Below are positions 7,677 through 14,903 of a stretch of DNA of 37,665 nt, piece by piece. This DNA is from a virus, in IMG/VR virus record IMGVR_UViG_3300034110_000147, positions 1 through 37,665 of that record; one strand, given 5' to 3'. The translations under genes and the position numbers were made by a program. The notes below the pieces were generated by a model. The model worked only from the letters and a program-made list of their open reading frames with translations, ran no database searches and was not told the origin of the DNA. Position 1 is the first letter of the stretch. Every line of letters begins with the position of its first letter.

Positions 7677-7687
7677 CTAATAACTTC

Positions 7688-7695
7688 TATTTATA
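7688..7695 (-). promoter_or_regulatory. Late promoter TATAAATA for gene 20
   Basis: Exact octamer on the minus strand, overlapping the stop codon of the small upstream gene and 52 bases before the portal gene start. Confidence 0.8.
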
Positions 7696-7918
7696 GAGAT
7701 TTGAAAAAGGCTGTGGCCTTCTTAAACTCATCATCGTTGTCCACGATAACCATAGTGTTGTTAATTTGAACCACCAACATGCTATCAAACATACCGATTT
7801 GCACTTTATCTTTACCTGAAGTCAACTGCAATTTCTTGCCTTTAGACTCGTCTAACTGAGCCTCGGTAGAGTCAGTTGACTCTACCGACTCTGCCAAAAA
7901 TTTTGAAAATGGTTTCAT
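7691..7918 (-). CDS. Small protein with capsid-targeting-like N-terminus (candidate internal head protein)
   Basis: A 75-residue protein not recognised as a T4 core gene. It begins MKPFSKFLAE followed by S. T4 internal proteins begin MKTYQEFIAE, the capsid targeting sequence, which is cut off by gp21 after an L/I-x-E motif. Here LAE|S matches both the pattern and the cleavage rule. The rest is a short charged linker (residues 11-30) and a compact beta-rich domain with KLQLTSGKDKVQIGMFDSML and a helix at the end. It is inserted between tube gene 19 and portal gene 20, where T4 has nothing. Inference: it is packed in the head and perhaps released with the DNA. It could also be a minor core protein. 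Confidence 0.6.
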   Translation of the reverse strand: MKPFSKFLAESVESTDSTEAQLDESKGKKLQLTSGKDKVQIGMFDSMLVVQINNTMVIVDNDDEFKKATAFFKSL

Positions 7919-7928
7919 CTAAGTGTCC

Positions 7929-8456
7929 TTAGGTTGTAGTGTTAGAACCGAGATCACTATACGCAAAAGTGACTTCAAACTGTTCAATGGTGTCGTTTTG
8001 TTCTTGACCTACTTCGATAGGAGCAATAACAGTCGGCCATGCCATATTTAAGCGATACTCTTTAACTCGATTATCGTTACTATCCAGTTGGTATACCAGG
8101 ACAGTTGACATATATTCTTGTGGAGAGATCAAACCAGTGTTTGAAGTATATGCGTTGATACCATTGTGCCATCTCTCGAACGAGTCTCTGATTTCGAAGT
8201 CAGTATCGTTCAGGAAAGAAACAGTCCATTCATCGAACACACGGTCGCCTGCCAGTTTTAAAAATCTTCCGCGCCATGGTTGTTCAATAACGCCTAAAGT
8301 AGAACCTGGTAACTGTGAAGATGTACACAGAAACGGGGTTTTACGAATAGCATCTGCGCCACCTGCAAAAGATGGGAACTCAATGATAACTTCGAATCTG
8401 TTAGCACGAGCACCACCGCCCTTCAGGGCGGCTCTGAATTCAGCAATAGTTGACAT
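7929..8456 (-). CDS. 19: Tail tube protein gp19
   Basis: A 175-residue protein (T4 gp19 is 163). It polymerises into the inner tail tube on the baseplate. Typical features are ARANRFEVIIEFP at 16-28, the ATSSQLPG-type segment here CTSSQLPGSTLG, WRGRFLKLAGDRVFDEWTVS, FERWHNGIN and the ending WPTVIAPIEV with FEVTFAYSDL. Its ATG is 4 bases from the sheath gene stop, with AAGGA as ribosome-binding site, so it is co-transcribed with gene 18 as in T4. Confidence 0.96.
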   Translation of the reverse strand: MSTIAEFRAALKGGGARANRFEVIIEFPSFAGGADAIRKTPFLCTSSQLPGSTLGVIEQPWRGRFLKLAGDRVFDEWTVSFLNDTDFEIRDSFERWHNGINAYTSNTGLISPQEYMSTVLVYQLDSNDNRVKEYRLNMAWPTVIAPIEVGQEQNDTIEQFEVTFAYSDLGSNTTT

Positions 8457-8460
8457 TGAA

Positions 8461-10062
8461 TTATCCTTCTAATTCTTCAAAAGAAACTGAACCACCAATA
8501 GCCACAAAGTTCAGTCTGATGTTGTTGATAGATTTTGACGGGTCAACATAAATGTCACCAACAAACTCATTGCTATCTACCACTTGAGGTGTGTTGTTAG
8601 TATTGTCACAAACAACTTTCTTACGGTAAATACCACGTCTGCCTTGAACGTCATCTAAATAACGGTTAACCGCATTACGGAAGATTGACTGAGTGATAAA
8701 GTCGTTAACTTCGAACAACTGATAACGAGCAGCACGTGCAATCGCTTTCTTAATCACGATAAACAACGTACGAACGTTGATGCGGCTGAATGCTGACGGT
8801 GCTTGTAACGCAGTCTTATCACCGAACAATACAGTACCTTCACCTGGGAATGATACGATGCTGTTGATTGACTTAGGATACAACACATCACGTTGAGTTT
8901 GGTTAGATGACCATGCTAACTTGATAACGTTTTTCAGTTGGCCACGGTTTAAGCCCGCTGGTGAGAACCATGGATCAGAGTTAACAAACACTCTTGCATG
9001 CAAGCCAGCTGCATCAGAATCACATGGGATCCAGATTTGCTTGTTGTTATACTTGTCTTGTATCAACTTCCAGTTGTCTACCATAAAATGATAGCTTGAC
9101 GGCTTATTGATAGTGGTTCCAAAATATGTAACAATATCTGCCACTCTGCTTGCGTTGTTGTAAACTGCTGCTAAAGTAGGTGCAGTAAACACCACAGCGT
9201 CTTTACGAGTATCAACCACGTCAACCAAAGCAGTAACTGCCGCGGCTGGTAAGAATGATGTCATCAGACGTGCAATTTCAACTTGGTCAGAGTAGAACAA
9301 GTCTACTGATTTACCGATGCTTGCAGTAGCGTTAGCAACGACGTTATCTGATACACCTGCAACCAGTGATAATTCTAATTTACCAGCGGTTAGGATAACA
9401 GCAGCACGATCACCAATCAGAACATAGTTCGACTGAGTTCTTAACACTTCCACGAAGTCTGCCAGGCTACCGTCACTTTTCTTAGAGCCTGCTGTCAGTG
9501 ATACTAGGTTGTAGCGTTCTAAAACTGTACCAGCAGTACCAGTGATTGCACCGTCTTCATCTACCACTACAGCGTTGAAGCTGGTACCAGTAGGAGCAAA
9601 CTCAAATTGAGAAGCATACGGCCAAGATGCATAACCAGTTGTATCAGCAATAGACACCTTCAAGCTGTTACCTAAGTCGCCTGGATATTTCCCTAAGAAT
9701 GCAATACCATTTAAAGTAGCACCATCATAGTCAATAGCGTTTTTGATCAAAGGAGCAACGATTGATGCTGTATTAGCAACACTGTCAATTGAGTTTTTAG
9801 CACCAGAACCGATAGCACGTGAGATCAGTAAAGGTACACTGTACAGCAAATAGTTAGATGCTGCATGAAAAAAGCCAGTAGTAGCAGCATCAGGTGAACC
9901 AAATCGAGCAACTAGCTCAGACTCATTTGTGCTGATTGAAACTACTTCTTCTGCTGGGCCCCAACGAAATAGACCGACATATCCAGTTGCATTAGAAGTA
10001 ATGCTCTGAATATTAAATGTCAAGTCCTTTTCGGTAGTAATTACGCCAGGTGATAATGCCAT
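8461..10062 (-). CDS. 18: Contractile tail sheath protein gp18
   Basis: A 533-residue protein (T4 gp18 is 659). It forms the sheath that contracts to drive the tube through the envelope. The N-terminus LSPGVITTEKDLT and the segment GYVGLFRWGPAEE are typical of T4-type sheath proteins. The conserved C-terminal domain contains SPAGLNRGQLKNVIKLAWS, INSIVSFPGEGTVLFGDKTA, SAFSRINVRTLFIVIKKAI, and the assembly strand near IYVDPSKSINNIRLNFVAIG at the end. The shorter length fits a lack of the outermost T4 surface insertions. AGAGGT precedes the ATG. Confidence 0.96.
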   Translation of the reverse strand: MALSPGVITTEKDLTFNIQSITSNATGYVGLFRWGPAEEVVSISTNESELVARFGSPDAATTGFFHAASNYLLYSVPLLISRAIGSGAKNSIDSVANTASIVAPLIKNAIDYDGATLNGIAFLGKYPGDLGNSLKVSIADTTGYASWPYASQFEFAPTGTSFNAVVVDEDGAITGTAGTVLERYNLVSLTAGSKKSDGSLADFVEVLRTQSNYVLIGDRAAVILTAGKLELSLVAGVSDNVVANATASIGKSVDLFYSDQVEIARLMTSFLPAAAVTALVDVVDTRKDAVVFTAPTLAAVYNNASRVADIVTYFGTTINKPSSYHFMVDNWKLIQDKYNNKQIWIPCDSDAAGLHARVFVNSDPWFSPAGLNRGQLKNVIKLAWSSNQTQRDVLYPKSINSIVSFPGEGTVLFGDKTALQAPSAFSRINVRTLFIVIKKAIARAARYQLFEVNDFITQSIFRNAVNRYLDDVQGRRGIYRKKVVCDNTNNTPQVVDSNEFVGDIYVDPSKSINNIRLNFVAIGGSVSFEELEG

Positions 10063-10103
10063 AATATTTTACCTCTTGTTTAATTTACTTAGATTAATAA
10101 AGA

Positions 10104-10111
10104 TATTTATT
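10104..10111 (-). promoter_or_regulatory. Late promoter AATAAATA for genes 18-19
   Basis: Minus-strand AATAAATA, matching NATAAATA, 42 bases upstream of the sheath gene start in the gap after gene 17. Confidence 0.65.
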
Positions 10112-10131
10112 CACCAGATTAAAGTAATAGA

Positions 10132-11907
10132 TTACCATAGGTTAGAGAACTCGCCTTGTAACCTAGAAACATTGTTGTCCTCTACCCCTAACATGTATTC
10201 GTCTATACCGTCGTCGATAATACCAAACGGTAGAAGCTCGTTCATAACGTCATCATACATTCCGTCATTGATGTCCTTCTTCACATCCCTGTTAACCAAA
10301 TCTATAAAATAGTCCTGTACCGATGCCCAAGCAAACAGAACACAACACATAACCAAATCGTCATTGGCACCAGAGTCCGCTTCATAGGATCTGCCTTTAG
10401 GCACAAAGGTACCAAACTCGTCTATCGTCTGAGGGTCGTTTAGTATTAGGTTGTTAGTCTCTACCATTGTCTTAACGTTAGAGCACCCGATTGACTTGAC
10501 CTGAACAGTGGTTCTTACACCAACTTTAGGATCTTTGATGAAACCTATAGTCTGATAAGACTTTTCTGTATAACACTTCAACAAGTTCTCATACTCAAAG
10601 TCATAGTATAAGATGTTGGCCACTTGCTCACCTATGTCGTTGATCTCTACCAACACATAGGCCTCGTTATACTTGTCTGCAATTGTTCTAATTACCTGAG
10701 GGTACATCATTGGAGATATACGGTTGTTCCTGTATACAGCCACCACCTCATATGGTTTAACAGTTATGTCAAAGACAATGAATGCAGAGTAATCTTTACC
10801 CAAGCCTCTGGACGTATCTACAGTGATGAAGTATTCATGGCCAGCACCAGTTTCATTTGCTTTGATTGGCTCTTTGTACACATTCAAATGACCATAAGTA
10901 GCAACAGGCTTCTTAGCAGGTAACAATGCTAATACATCGGAACTCAATAAGCTGTTTTGTGAACCTCTGAATATCAATCCATGTTCTTGGTTGAACTGTT
11001 CTATGCTGGTGTTACTTACCTGTTCAGTCTTCCATTTCTCATCTCTACCTGGAACCTTATACCACGGAACTTCCATCCGCTTGAACATGTTGATGCCTTC
11101 AACAGATTCCATCCAAAGTTTGTGGAACAGGCCCCTAGCACCATTAGGCGTTGATGTGATAATTACTCTTGATTCTTTACCAGATGAAACAGTAGGGTAA
11201 GTAGACTCATAGAACTCTATATCGTTTTTCAAGAACGCACATTCGTCTATATACAGTAACGATATAGATTTACCACGAATTGAGCTTGAGCTTGACGCAG
11301 CACAAAACACTTCTGATCTGTTACCAAACTTGGTAGAGCCTTTGTTGTATGCACTAACACCTTGCTTCAAGAAGTTAGGTAATAGCTCATACGACATTTG
11401 AATACGTGCCAATATTTCCCTTGCCTGTGCTGCTTTGTTAGCCAATATAGCAACAGTCTTAGATGGGGTGAATGTAACGAAGTGAAGAATGAATGCTGCC
11501 GTGGTTTGAGTTTTGCCACTTTGACGGCATTGCATTGATATTACGAACCGATTCTTTTGGTAAAGTTCTAACAACTCTGCCTGAAAGTCATACAAGTTAA
11601 ATGGAATAACACCATCGTCTATTGATATAATTTGGATGTACTTTCGAGAAAAATACGAAACGTCTTTCATGCACTTGATGTACTCTAACTTCTGAATCTC
11701 AGAGTATTCGAATACAGCAGTTCGTTTGATGATTAAAGGGTTTCCTTGATACAAATCATCGGCAGAAGGCTCGAAGTCTGGTATCTCTAGTTTATATGTA
11801 TTTTTCTTAAGATACTTCTTAACAAGATCGGCATTCTCACTGATGAACTTTTGTACATCAAAAGGAAACTCTCTTTTATTAGCCTTAGGCTTTTTTTGTG
11901 CGCTCAT
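10132..11907 (-). CDS. 17: Terminase large subunit gp17 (packaging ATPase/nuclease)
   Basis: A 591-residue protein (T4 gp17 is 610). It is the motor that pumps DNA into the prohead and cuts the concatemer. Walker A is CRQSGKTQ at 127-134 (T4 has SRQLGKTT). Walker B with the catalytic glutamate is LLYIDECAF at 217-225, followed by motif III ITSTPNGARGLFHKLW. The C-terminal RNase H-like nuclease starts at YFITVDTSRGLGKDYSAF and continues with VLVEINDIGEQVA and a late acidic SGANDDLVMC. The start overlaps the gene 16 stop by one base (TAATG), indicating coupling. Confidence 0.97.
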   Translation of the reverse strand: MSAQKKPKANKREFPFDVQKFISENADLVKKYLKKNTYKLEIPDFEPSADDLYQGNPLIIKRTAVFEYSEIQKLEYIKCMKDVSYFSRKYIQIISIDDGVIPFNLYDFQAELLELYQKNRFVISMQCRQSGKTQTTAAFILHFVTFTPSKTVAILANKAAQAREILARIQMSYELLPNFLKQGVSAYNKGSTKFGNRSEVFCAASSSSSIRGKSISLLYIDECAFLKNDIEFYESTYPTVSSGKESRVIITSTPNGARGLFHKLWMESVEGINMFKRMEVPWYKVPGRDEKWKTEQVSNTSIEQFNQEHGLIFRGSQNSLLSSDVLALLPAKKPVATYGHLNVYKEPIKANETGAGHEYFITVDTSRGLGKDYSAFIVFDITVKPYEVVAVYRNNRISPMMYPQVIRTIADKYNEAYVLVEINDIGEQVANILYYDFEYENLLKCYTEKSYQTIGFIKDPKVGVRTTVQVKSIGCSNVKTMVETNNLILNDPQTIDEFGTFVPKGRSYEADSGANDDLVMCCVLFAWASVQDYFIDLVNRDVKKDINDGMYDDVMNELLPFGIIDDGIDEYMLGVEDNNVSRLQGEFSNLW

Positions 11908-12401
11908 TAGTCATCATCCATGGCGTCTAAGAACTGACTAATAACTTTAGGATCATTTGCCGTTACTATGTCAGTGTCTTTAGCGACATTGTTCTGGATA
12001 TTAATCTGCTTATCAATCTTAGTTGGTGCTTTAGGCTTAACAGTATCGTGGACGCTCATTAAACTACCCGCGATGTCAGATACAGTTTTCATGATATCTG
12101 ATACGTTCCGGTAAGCATTAGGGCTTTCAGTTTCTGCAGCAAGCGTCATTGCACCCTCAAGTGCAGATGTACCCCTTAACAACAACCCTCTTAAAATTGA
12201 CCTTGTAAACTCATAGTCATCCACAAGGTCTGGTGATAGTGTTTCTTTTTGTGGCAACTTGGATGCTACAGTGTCATAAACCACTTCAGGCAATCTCTTA
12301 ACCTGAATTTGTTCAGAGTCTTCTAAACTATCCAAGAGTTCATCCGTGCTTTGATTAGAAGATATTAAATTCTCTAATCGTTGTTCAAAGTTTGTTTTCA
12401 T
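11907..12401 (-). CDS. 16: Terminase small subunit gp16
   Basis: A 164-residue protein, the same length as T4 gp16. It recognises DNA and regulates the gp17 motor. The centre (about 70-130) is the helical oligomerisation region: DYEFTRSILRGLLLRGTSAL, then EGAMTLAAETESPNAYRNVS, typical of T4-like small terminases. The N-terminus is acidic and helical, the C-terminus charged. It is directly followed by gene 17 with a one-base overlap. Shine-Dalgarno TAGGAA. Confidence 0.9.
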   Translation of the reverse strand: MKTNFEQRLENLISSNQSTDELLDSLEDSEQIQVKRLPEVVYDTVASKLPQKETLSPDLVDDYEFTRSILRGLLLRGTSALEGAMTLAAETESPNAYRNVSDIMKTVSDIAGSLMSVHDTVKPKAPTKIDKQINIQNNVAKDTDIVTANDPKVISQFLDAMDDD

Positions 12402-12413
12402 TGCAGTTCCTAG

Positions 12414-13100
12414 TTACTGAATCACATCAGTATCAAAAATAGGCTCGCCTTCCAAACCCAGATCATGATAGTTGATGTTAACTTTCTTAATGATCTTAAT
12501 AGGAGTCGTCGGCATGTATAGGTAACCTTCAAGTTCAAATGATAAGGTAGACTCTATCACCTGCTCATCTTCAAAAGAACCTTCAAACAAATCATCTTTG
12601 CCTATATCAAGTAACTTCACATTGATTGAGGTATTTGAATCCAGATCTTTGTTGTCTTCCACAGTTACATTCATAGACGGATTGAAAAAGGGCAAAATCT
12701 GTTCTAAGATTTGATTCATGTCTTCTATGTTCTTTGTCTTAACATTCAACTCATATGAGAAAACATAAGGAACTCGGTTATATTGGATGGTAGCAGATGT
12801 TAAGGCACTTCTATCAGTATGGTCAGTGATGCGATGCATCTTATTTTGTATTCTTGTGGTGTCTCTTCTTAACCCCACTAAACGATATCCCATCCTAGGC
12901 AATATAACTTTCTTGCGTAGGACGTTAGGGTCAGGGTTCTCAGTGTTTCTTACATCGTATTTTTGTTTCAACGAAAATGCAATAGGCACCAATATTGAAG
13001 CGTTGCCTCTTTTGATTTTAACGTCATTGAAGATAGAGCCGAACACTCCAGTATAGAGCTTGATTGTATCATGGAAGAACCAAGTGTTTAACGCAACCAT
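12414..13100 (-). CDS. 15: Tail terminator / sheath stabiliser gp15
   Basis: A 228-residue protein (T4 gp15 is 272). It caps the tail and joins it to the neck. The N-terminus WFFHDTIKLYTGVFGSIFND, then IKRGNASILVPIAFSLKQKY and ILPRMGYRLVGLRRDTTR are the typical gp15 pattern, followed by YNRVPYVFSYELNVKTKNIE and the C-terminal KIIKKVNINYHDLG. It starts with TAATG overlap on gene 14 and has a strong AGGGGG ribosome-binding site within the end of gene 14. Confidence 0.93.
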   Translation of the reverse strand: MVALNTWFFHDTIKLYTGVFGSIFNDVKIKRGNASILVPIAFSLKQKYDVRNTENPDPNVLRKKVILPRMGYRLVGLRRDTTRIQNKMHRITDHTDRSALTSATIQYNRVPYVFSYELNVKTKNIEDMNQILEQILPFFNPSMNVTVEDNKDLDSNTSINVKLLDIGKDDLFEGSFEDEQVIESTLSFELEGYLYMPTTPIKIIKKVNINYHDLGLEGEPIFDTDVIQ

Positions 13101-13726
13101 TATAGCCCCCTGAACGGATTGGCCGGATCAAACGACGTATCAGGCTCAACAACTGTTTTCATATCTTTGTTGTCGCCGTAAGCGTCTGTGTCCGTTTCTT
13201 TGTTTGTTGGGTATATGCTATTCATAATAGAGTCTAGGTCTAAATCACCTGTAGCAACCTCTTCATGGCTGAACTCAAATGTTTCCATCTTTAGTTCATA
13301 CACATATTGTTTGCCTTGTTGGAAGAAGGGACTCTCATGATTTACAAACTTGATTTCTAAGATAGCATTAGTGACAGGCATGAATATAAGATCACCTTCA
13401 TTTGGTCTTATCTTACCTGGAAACACTTCATTGAATCTGGTTTTACTTACAATGAATGTTGCAGTGTCTCTTACAACCAATCCAAACTTAGAGAACATCT
13501 CACCTTCACCAAAACCGTCTACTGAAGCAACATACATTTCAATTTCAGTTGATGATCTAAAGGCAGATGTAGGGTCTTCGCCATAAAGATAGTTATAGTC
13601 AGTATGAGTTCGTGGGAGATACTTAACATCCATTCCTTTCATTTGAATTGCCTCAATGATAAGTTGGTCTGTCAAGTCTTGTTCTTGGTTATTGTTGTAA
13701 CCTGAATAATAGGGATTCGTGGCCAT
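13100..13726 (-). CDS. 14: Neck protein gp14
   Basis: A 208-residue protein (T4 gp14 is 256). With gp13 it closes the head after packaging and provides the tail attachment site. Evidence: IIEAIQMKGMDVKYLPR near 22-38 (T4 YCEAVDMRGVDVIYLRR), YGEDPTSAF (T4 FGEDPSNKF), GEMFSKFGLVVRDTATF, and PNEGDLIFMPVTNAILEIKF (T4 [20 protein letters not shown]). The reading frame is open upstream to 13825, but the ATG at 13726 starts the homologous sequence MATNPYYSG (T4 starts MATYDKN), so it is chosen. In this phage, gene 14 is separated from gene 13 by a plus-strand insertion. Confidence 0.92.
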   Translation of the reverse strand: MATNPYYSGYNNNQEQDLTDQLIIEAIQMKGMDVKYLPRTHTDYNYLYGEDPTSAFRSSTEIEMYVASVDGFGEGEMFSKFGLVVRDTATFIVSKTRFNEVFPGKIRPNEGDLIFMPVTNAILEIKFVNHESPFFQQGKQYVYELKMETFEFSHEEVATGDLDLDSIMNSIYPTNKETDTDAYGDNKDMKTVVEPDTSFDPANPFRGL

Positions 13727-13755
13727 AATACACCAAATAAATTTAAAGTTTTTTA

Positions 13756-13763
13756 TATTTAGT
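13756..13763 (-). promoter_or_regulatory. Variant late promoter ACTAAATA for gene 14
   Basis: Minus-strand ACTAAATA, 30 bases upstream of gene 14. It differs from NATAAATA at one fixed position, but the identical octamer at the same spacing occurs in front of the 1624-residue tail gene, which supports its use. Gene 14 needs its own promoter because the inserted plus-strand genes cut it off from gene 13. Confidence 0.45.
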
Positions 13764-13765
13764 GG

Positions 13766-13794
13766 TAGACCGTAGCAAGAATACTGTTTATAAT
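13766..13794 (+). promoter_or_regulatory. Sigma70 promoter P1 (first small-gene unit)
   Basis: The -10 box TATAAT is at 13789-13794. A weaker -35 box, TAGACC, is at 13766-13771 with a 17-base spacer. Transcription would start about 13801 and run through the 43-base repeated leader into the 73-residue gene. Confidence 0.7.
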
Positions 13795-13830
13795 AAACAC
13801 ATACAGAGCAATAACGCTCAAACAACGTGA
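13788..13830 (+). repeat. 43-base direct repeat, copy 1 (promoter -10 and leader)
   Basis: Identical over 43 bases to 14501-14543. It begins with the -10 box, contains a small hairpin (GAGC/GCTC, loop AATAAC) and ends just before the ribosome-binding site. The middle unit keeps only the two ends of it (TATAATAA and ACAACGTGATAAGGTACTAC). Confidence 0.9.
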
Positions 13831-13844
13831 TAAGGTACTACAAT

Positions 13845-14066
13845 ATGAAAATCGGAAGCATCGTAAAATCATTAGACTTCGCACACATTGAAACAATGTT
13901 TGTTATTGGTGTGGTTAAAGACATCGACCATGCAACAAGCACAATCGTTTTGGATGTTATCGAATGTTCAGAAGGCTACCGCGTAGGGCAGGAAGTAGTT
14001 ACTGCAATGCAAGGACACAACATGATGGATTTCATGGGTGAGCGAGTTACTGTAATCCAAGAATAA
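13845..14066 (+). CDS. Small early protein, unknown function (73 residues)
   Basis: Begins MKIGSIVKSLDFAHIE and is predicted beta-rich, with an alternating hydrophobic pattern (MFVIGVVKDI, TIVLDVIECS, ERVTVIQE), like a small SH3-type or OB-like barrel. Small phage proteins starting with a similar G-x-IVKSLDF pattern are common in aquatic T4-like phages, but no function is known to me. The ATG at 13845 is chosen over an in-frame GTG at 13827 because TAAGG lies 9 bases before it. First of three plus-strand units, each with its own sigma70 promoter. Confidence 0.8.
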   Translation: MKIGSIVKSLDFAHIETMFVIGVVKDIDHATSTIVLDVIECSEGYRVGQEVVTAMQGHNMMDFMGERVTVIQE

Positions 14067-14079
14067 TTTTTAAAAGGTG

Positions 14080-14108
14080 TTGACGTATACAACTCAACAC
14101 CTTATAAT
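14080..14108 (+). promoter_or_regulatory. Sigma70 promoter P2 (second small-gene unit)
   Basis: TTGACG at 14080-14085, a 17-base spacer, and TATAAT at 14103-14108. A near-consensus host promoter located 14 bases after the first small gene. Confidence 0.88.
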
Positions 14109-14141
14109 AACTGCATACACAACGTGATAAGGTACTACACA

Positions 14142-14462
14142 ATGAAAACAGCAGCAATGAAAGCAATGAACACAGTGACAGTTCAAACAGCAGTTGTTGG
14201 TAAAGAATACGTTTTATTCTACATTTACAACCCATGTAGAGGCAACACTAAAAACAATCCAACACATCCATGTCGCGTAACTGTTACTAAAGTAGGCCGT
14301 CTCAATATCAAAACGGATAACAACATCACAATCAAGCCAGATGGTTTGTTCCAACTCATGGAAGTGGAAGAAGCTAAAGTGTACTACCGCGAAGGCTTCA
14401 AACGTTTCAAAAATGATTATCGCACTCAAGCGCAAATTGATCAGTATGTAGAAGAACTTTAA
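14142..14462 (+). CDS. Small early protein, unknown function (106 residues)
   Basis: Starts MKTAAMKAMNTVTVQ. The central part VGKEYVLFYIYNPCRGN and HPCRVTVTKVGRLNIKT is beta-rich with one cysteine in each. The C-terminal third is helical and charged (YYREGFKRFKNDYRTQAQID), perhaps nucleic-acid binding, though nothing specific supports that. The ATG at 14142 follows AAGG at 14129-14132; an earlier in-frame GTG at 14124 has no ribosome-binding site. The ribosome-binding region is nearly identical to that of the first unit. Function not recognised. Confidence 0.8.
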   Translation: MKTAAMKAMNTVTVQTAVVGKEYVLFYIYNPCRGNTKNNPTHPCRVTVTKVGRLNIKTDNNITIKPDGLFQLMEVEEAKVYYREGFKRFKNDYRTQAQIDQYVEEL

Positions 14463-14478
14463 TTTTTTAAAAAAGTTG

Positions 14479-14507
14479 TTGACAAGGTATAACCAACGCC
14501 TTATAAT
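14479..14507 (+). promoter_or_regulatory. Sigma70 promoter P3 (third small-gene unit)
   Basis: TTGACA at 14479-14484, exactly 17 bases, TATAAT at 14502-14507: a perfect consensus sigma70 promoter. Expected to be very strong and active early, before phage factors are made. Confidence 0.92.
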
Positions 14508-14543
14508 AAACACATACAGAGCAATAACGCTCAAACAACGTGA
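14501..14543 (+). repeat. 43-base direct repeat, copy 2 (promoter -10 and leader)
   Basis: Second copy of the repeat at 13788-13830, with the same -10 box, hairpin and leader. It diverges just at the ribosome-binding site (here GAAGGAAC). Confidence 0.9.
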
Positions 14544-14555
14544 AGGAACTATACT

Positions 14556-14843
14556 ATGAACTTAATCAAAAACTTAATCAAACGCATTGAAGAATACCGC
14601 GAAACCAACAAATCACCTTGCAAAAGCTACATGACTGAAGGCACTGCTGAAAAGGCAGCTGAACAGTACGCAGCAAAAATTGTAGCAGCTTACACAAACG
14701 AACACTTTGATCTTGAATACGTGGTGTTCTTTAACCCAGCATGGGGACGTTGGTGTGTAGCTTACCGCATGACACCGTTGATCAATAAGTACGGTGGTTA
14801 CATGGGCGTAGCAAGCGACTTCGGGTTTTACTCATACCCTTAA
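14556..14843 (+). CDS. Small early protein, unknown function (95 residues)
   Basis: Starts MNLIKNLIKRIEEYRE, a basic amphipathic helix, then an alanine-rich helix (GTAEKAAEQYAAKIVAAY), then an aromatic beta-rich end (LEYVVFFNPAWGRWCVAYR and GGYMGVASDFGFYSYP). Not recognised. GAAGGA lies 8-9 bases before the ATG. It is driven by the perfect sigma70 promoter P3 and ends in front of a strong hairpin at 14851-14880. Early host-takeover function is a guess based only on promoter type and size. Confidence 0.8.
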   Translation: MNLIKNLIKRIEEYRETNKSPCKSYMTEGTAEKAAEQYAAKIVAAYTNEHFDLEYVVFFNPAWGRWCVAYRMTPLINKYGGYMGVASDFGFYSYP

Positions 14844-14850
14844 TAAGAAA

Positions 14851-14880
14851 GGGAATGTAAGTTAAACAGCTTACATTCCC
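14851..14880. terminator. Strong hairpin between small early genes and gene 13
   Basis: A perfect 11-base stem, GGGAATGTAAG (14851-14861) / CTTACATTCCC (14870-14880), with an 8-base loop. No T-run follows on the plus strand, so it is not a textbook intrinsic terminator. At this convergent junction it may stop or protect both transcripts. Confidence 0.6.
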
Positions 14881-14903
14881 GATTGTAATTGAAAATGCTT
14901 ACA

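Noticed and set aside
13785-13792. TATAAACA on the minus strand as the late promoter of gene 14
   Set aside because: One mismatch at a conserved position and 59 bases from the start, farther than all other late promoters here; ACTAAATA at 30 bases is preferred. It is also the reverse face of the P1 -10 box.
13727-13825. Upstream extension of gene 14 to 13825
   Set aside because: The additional 33 residues are Cys/Tyr-rich and unlike gp14; homologous sequence begins at the ATG at 13726, and the candidate promoter lies in the extension.
14047-14534. Minus-strand open frames opposite the small early genes
   Set aside because: They overlap promoters and small genes with good ribosome-binding sites; the products are Leu/Cys/Phe-rich frames typical of antisense noise.
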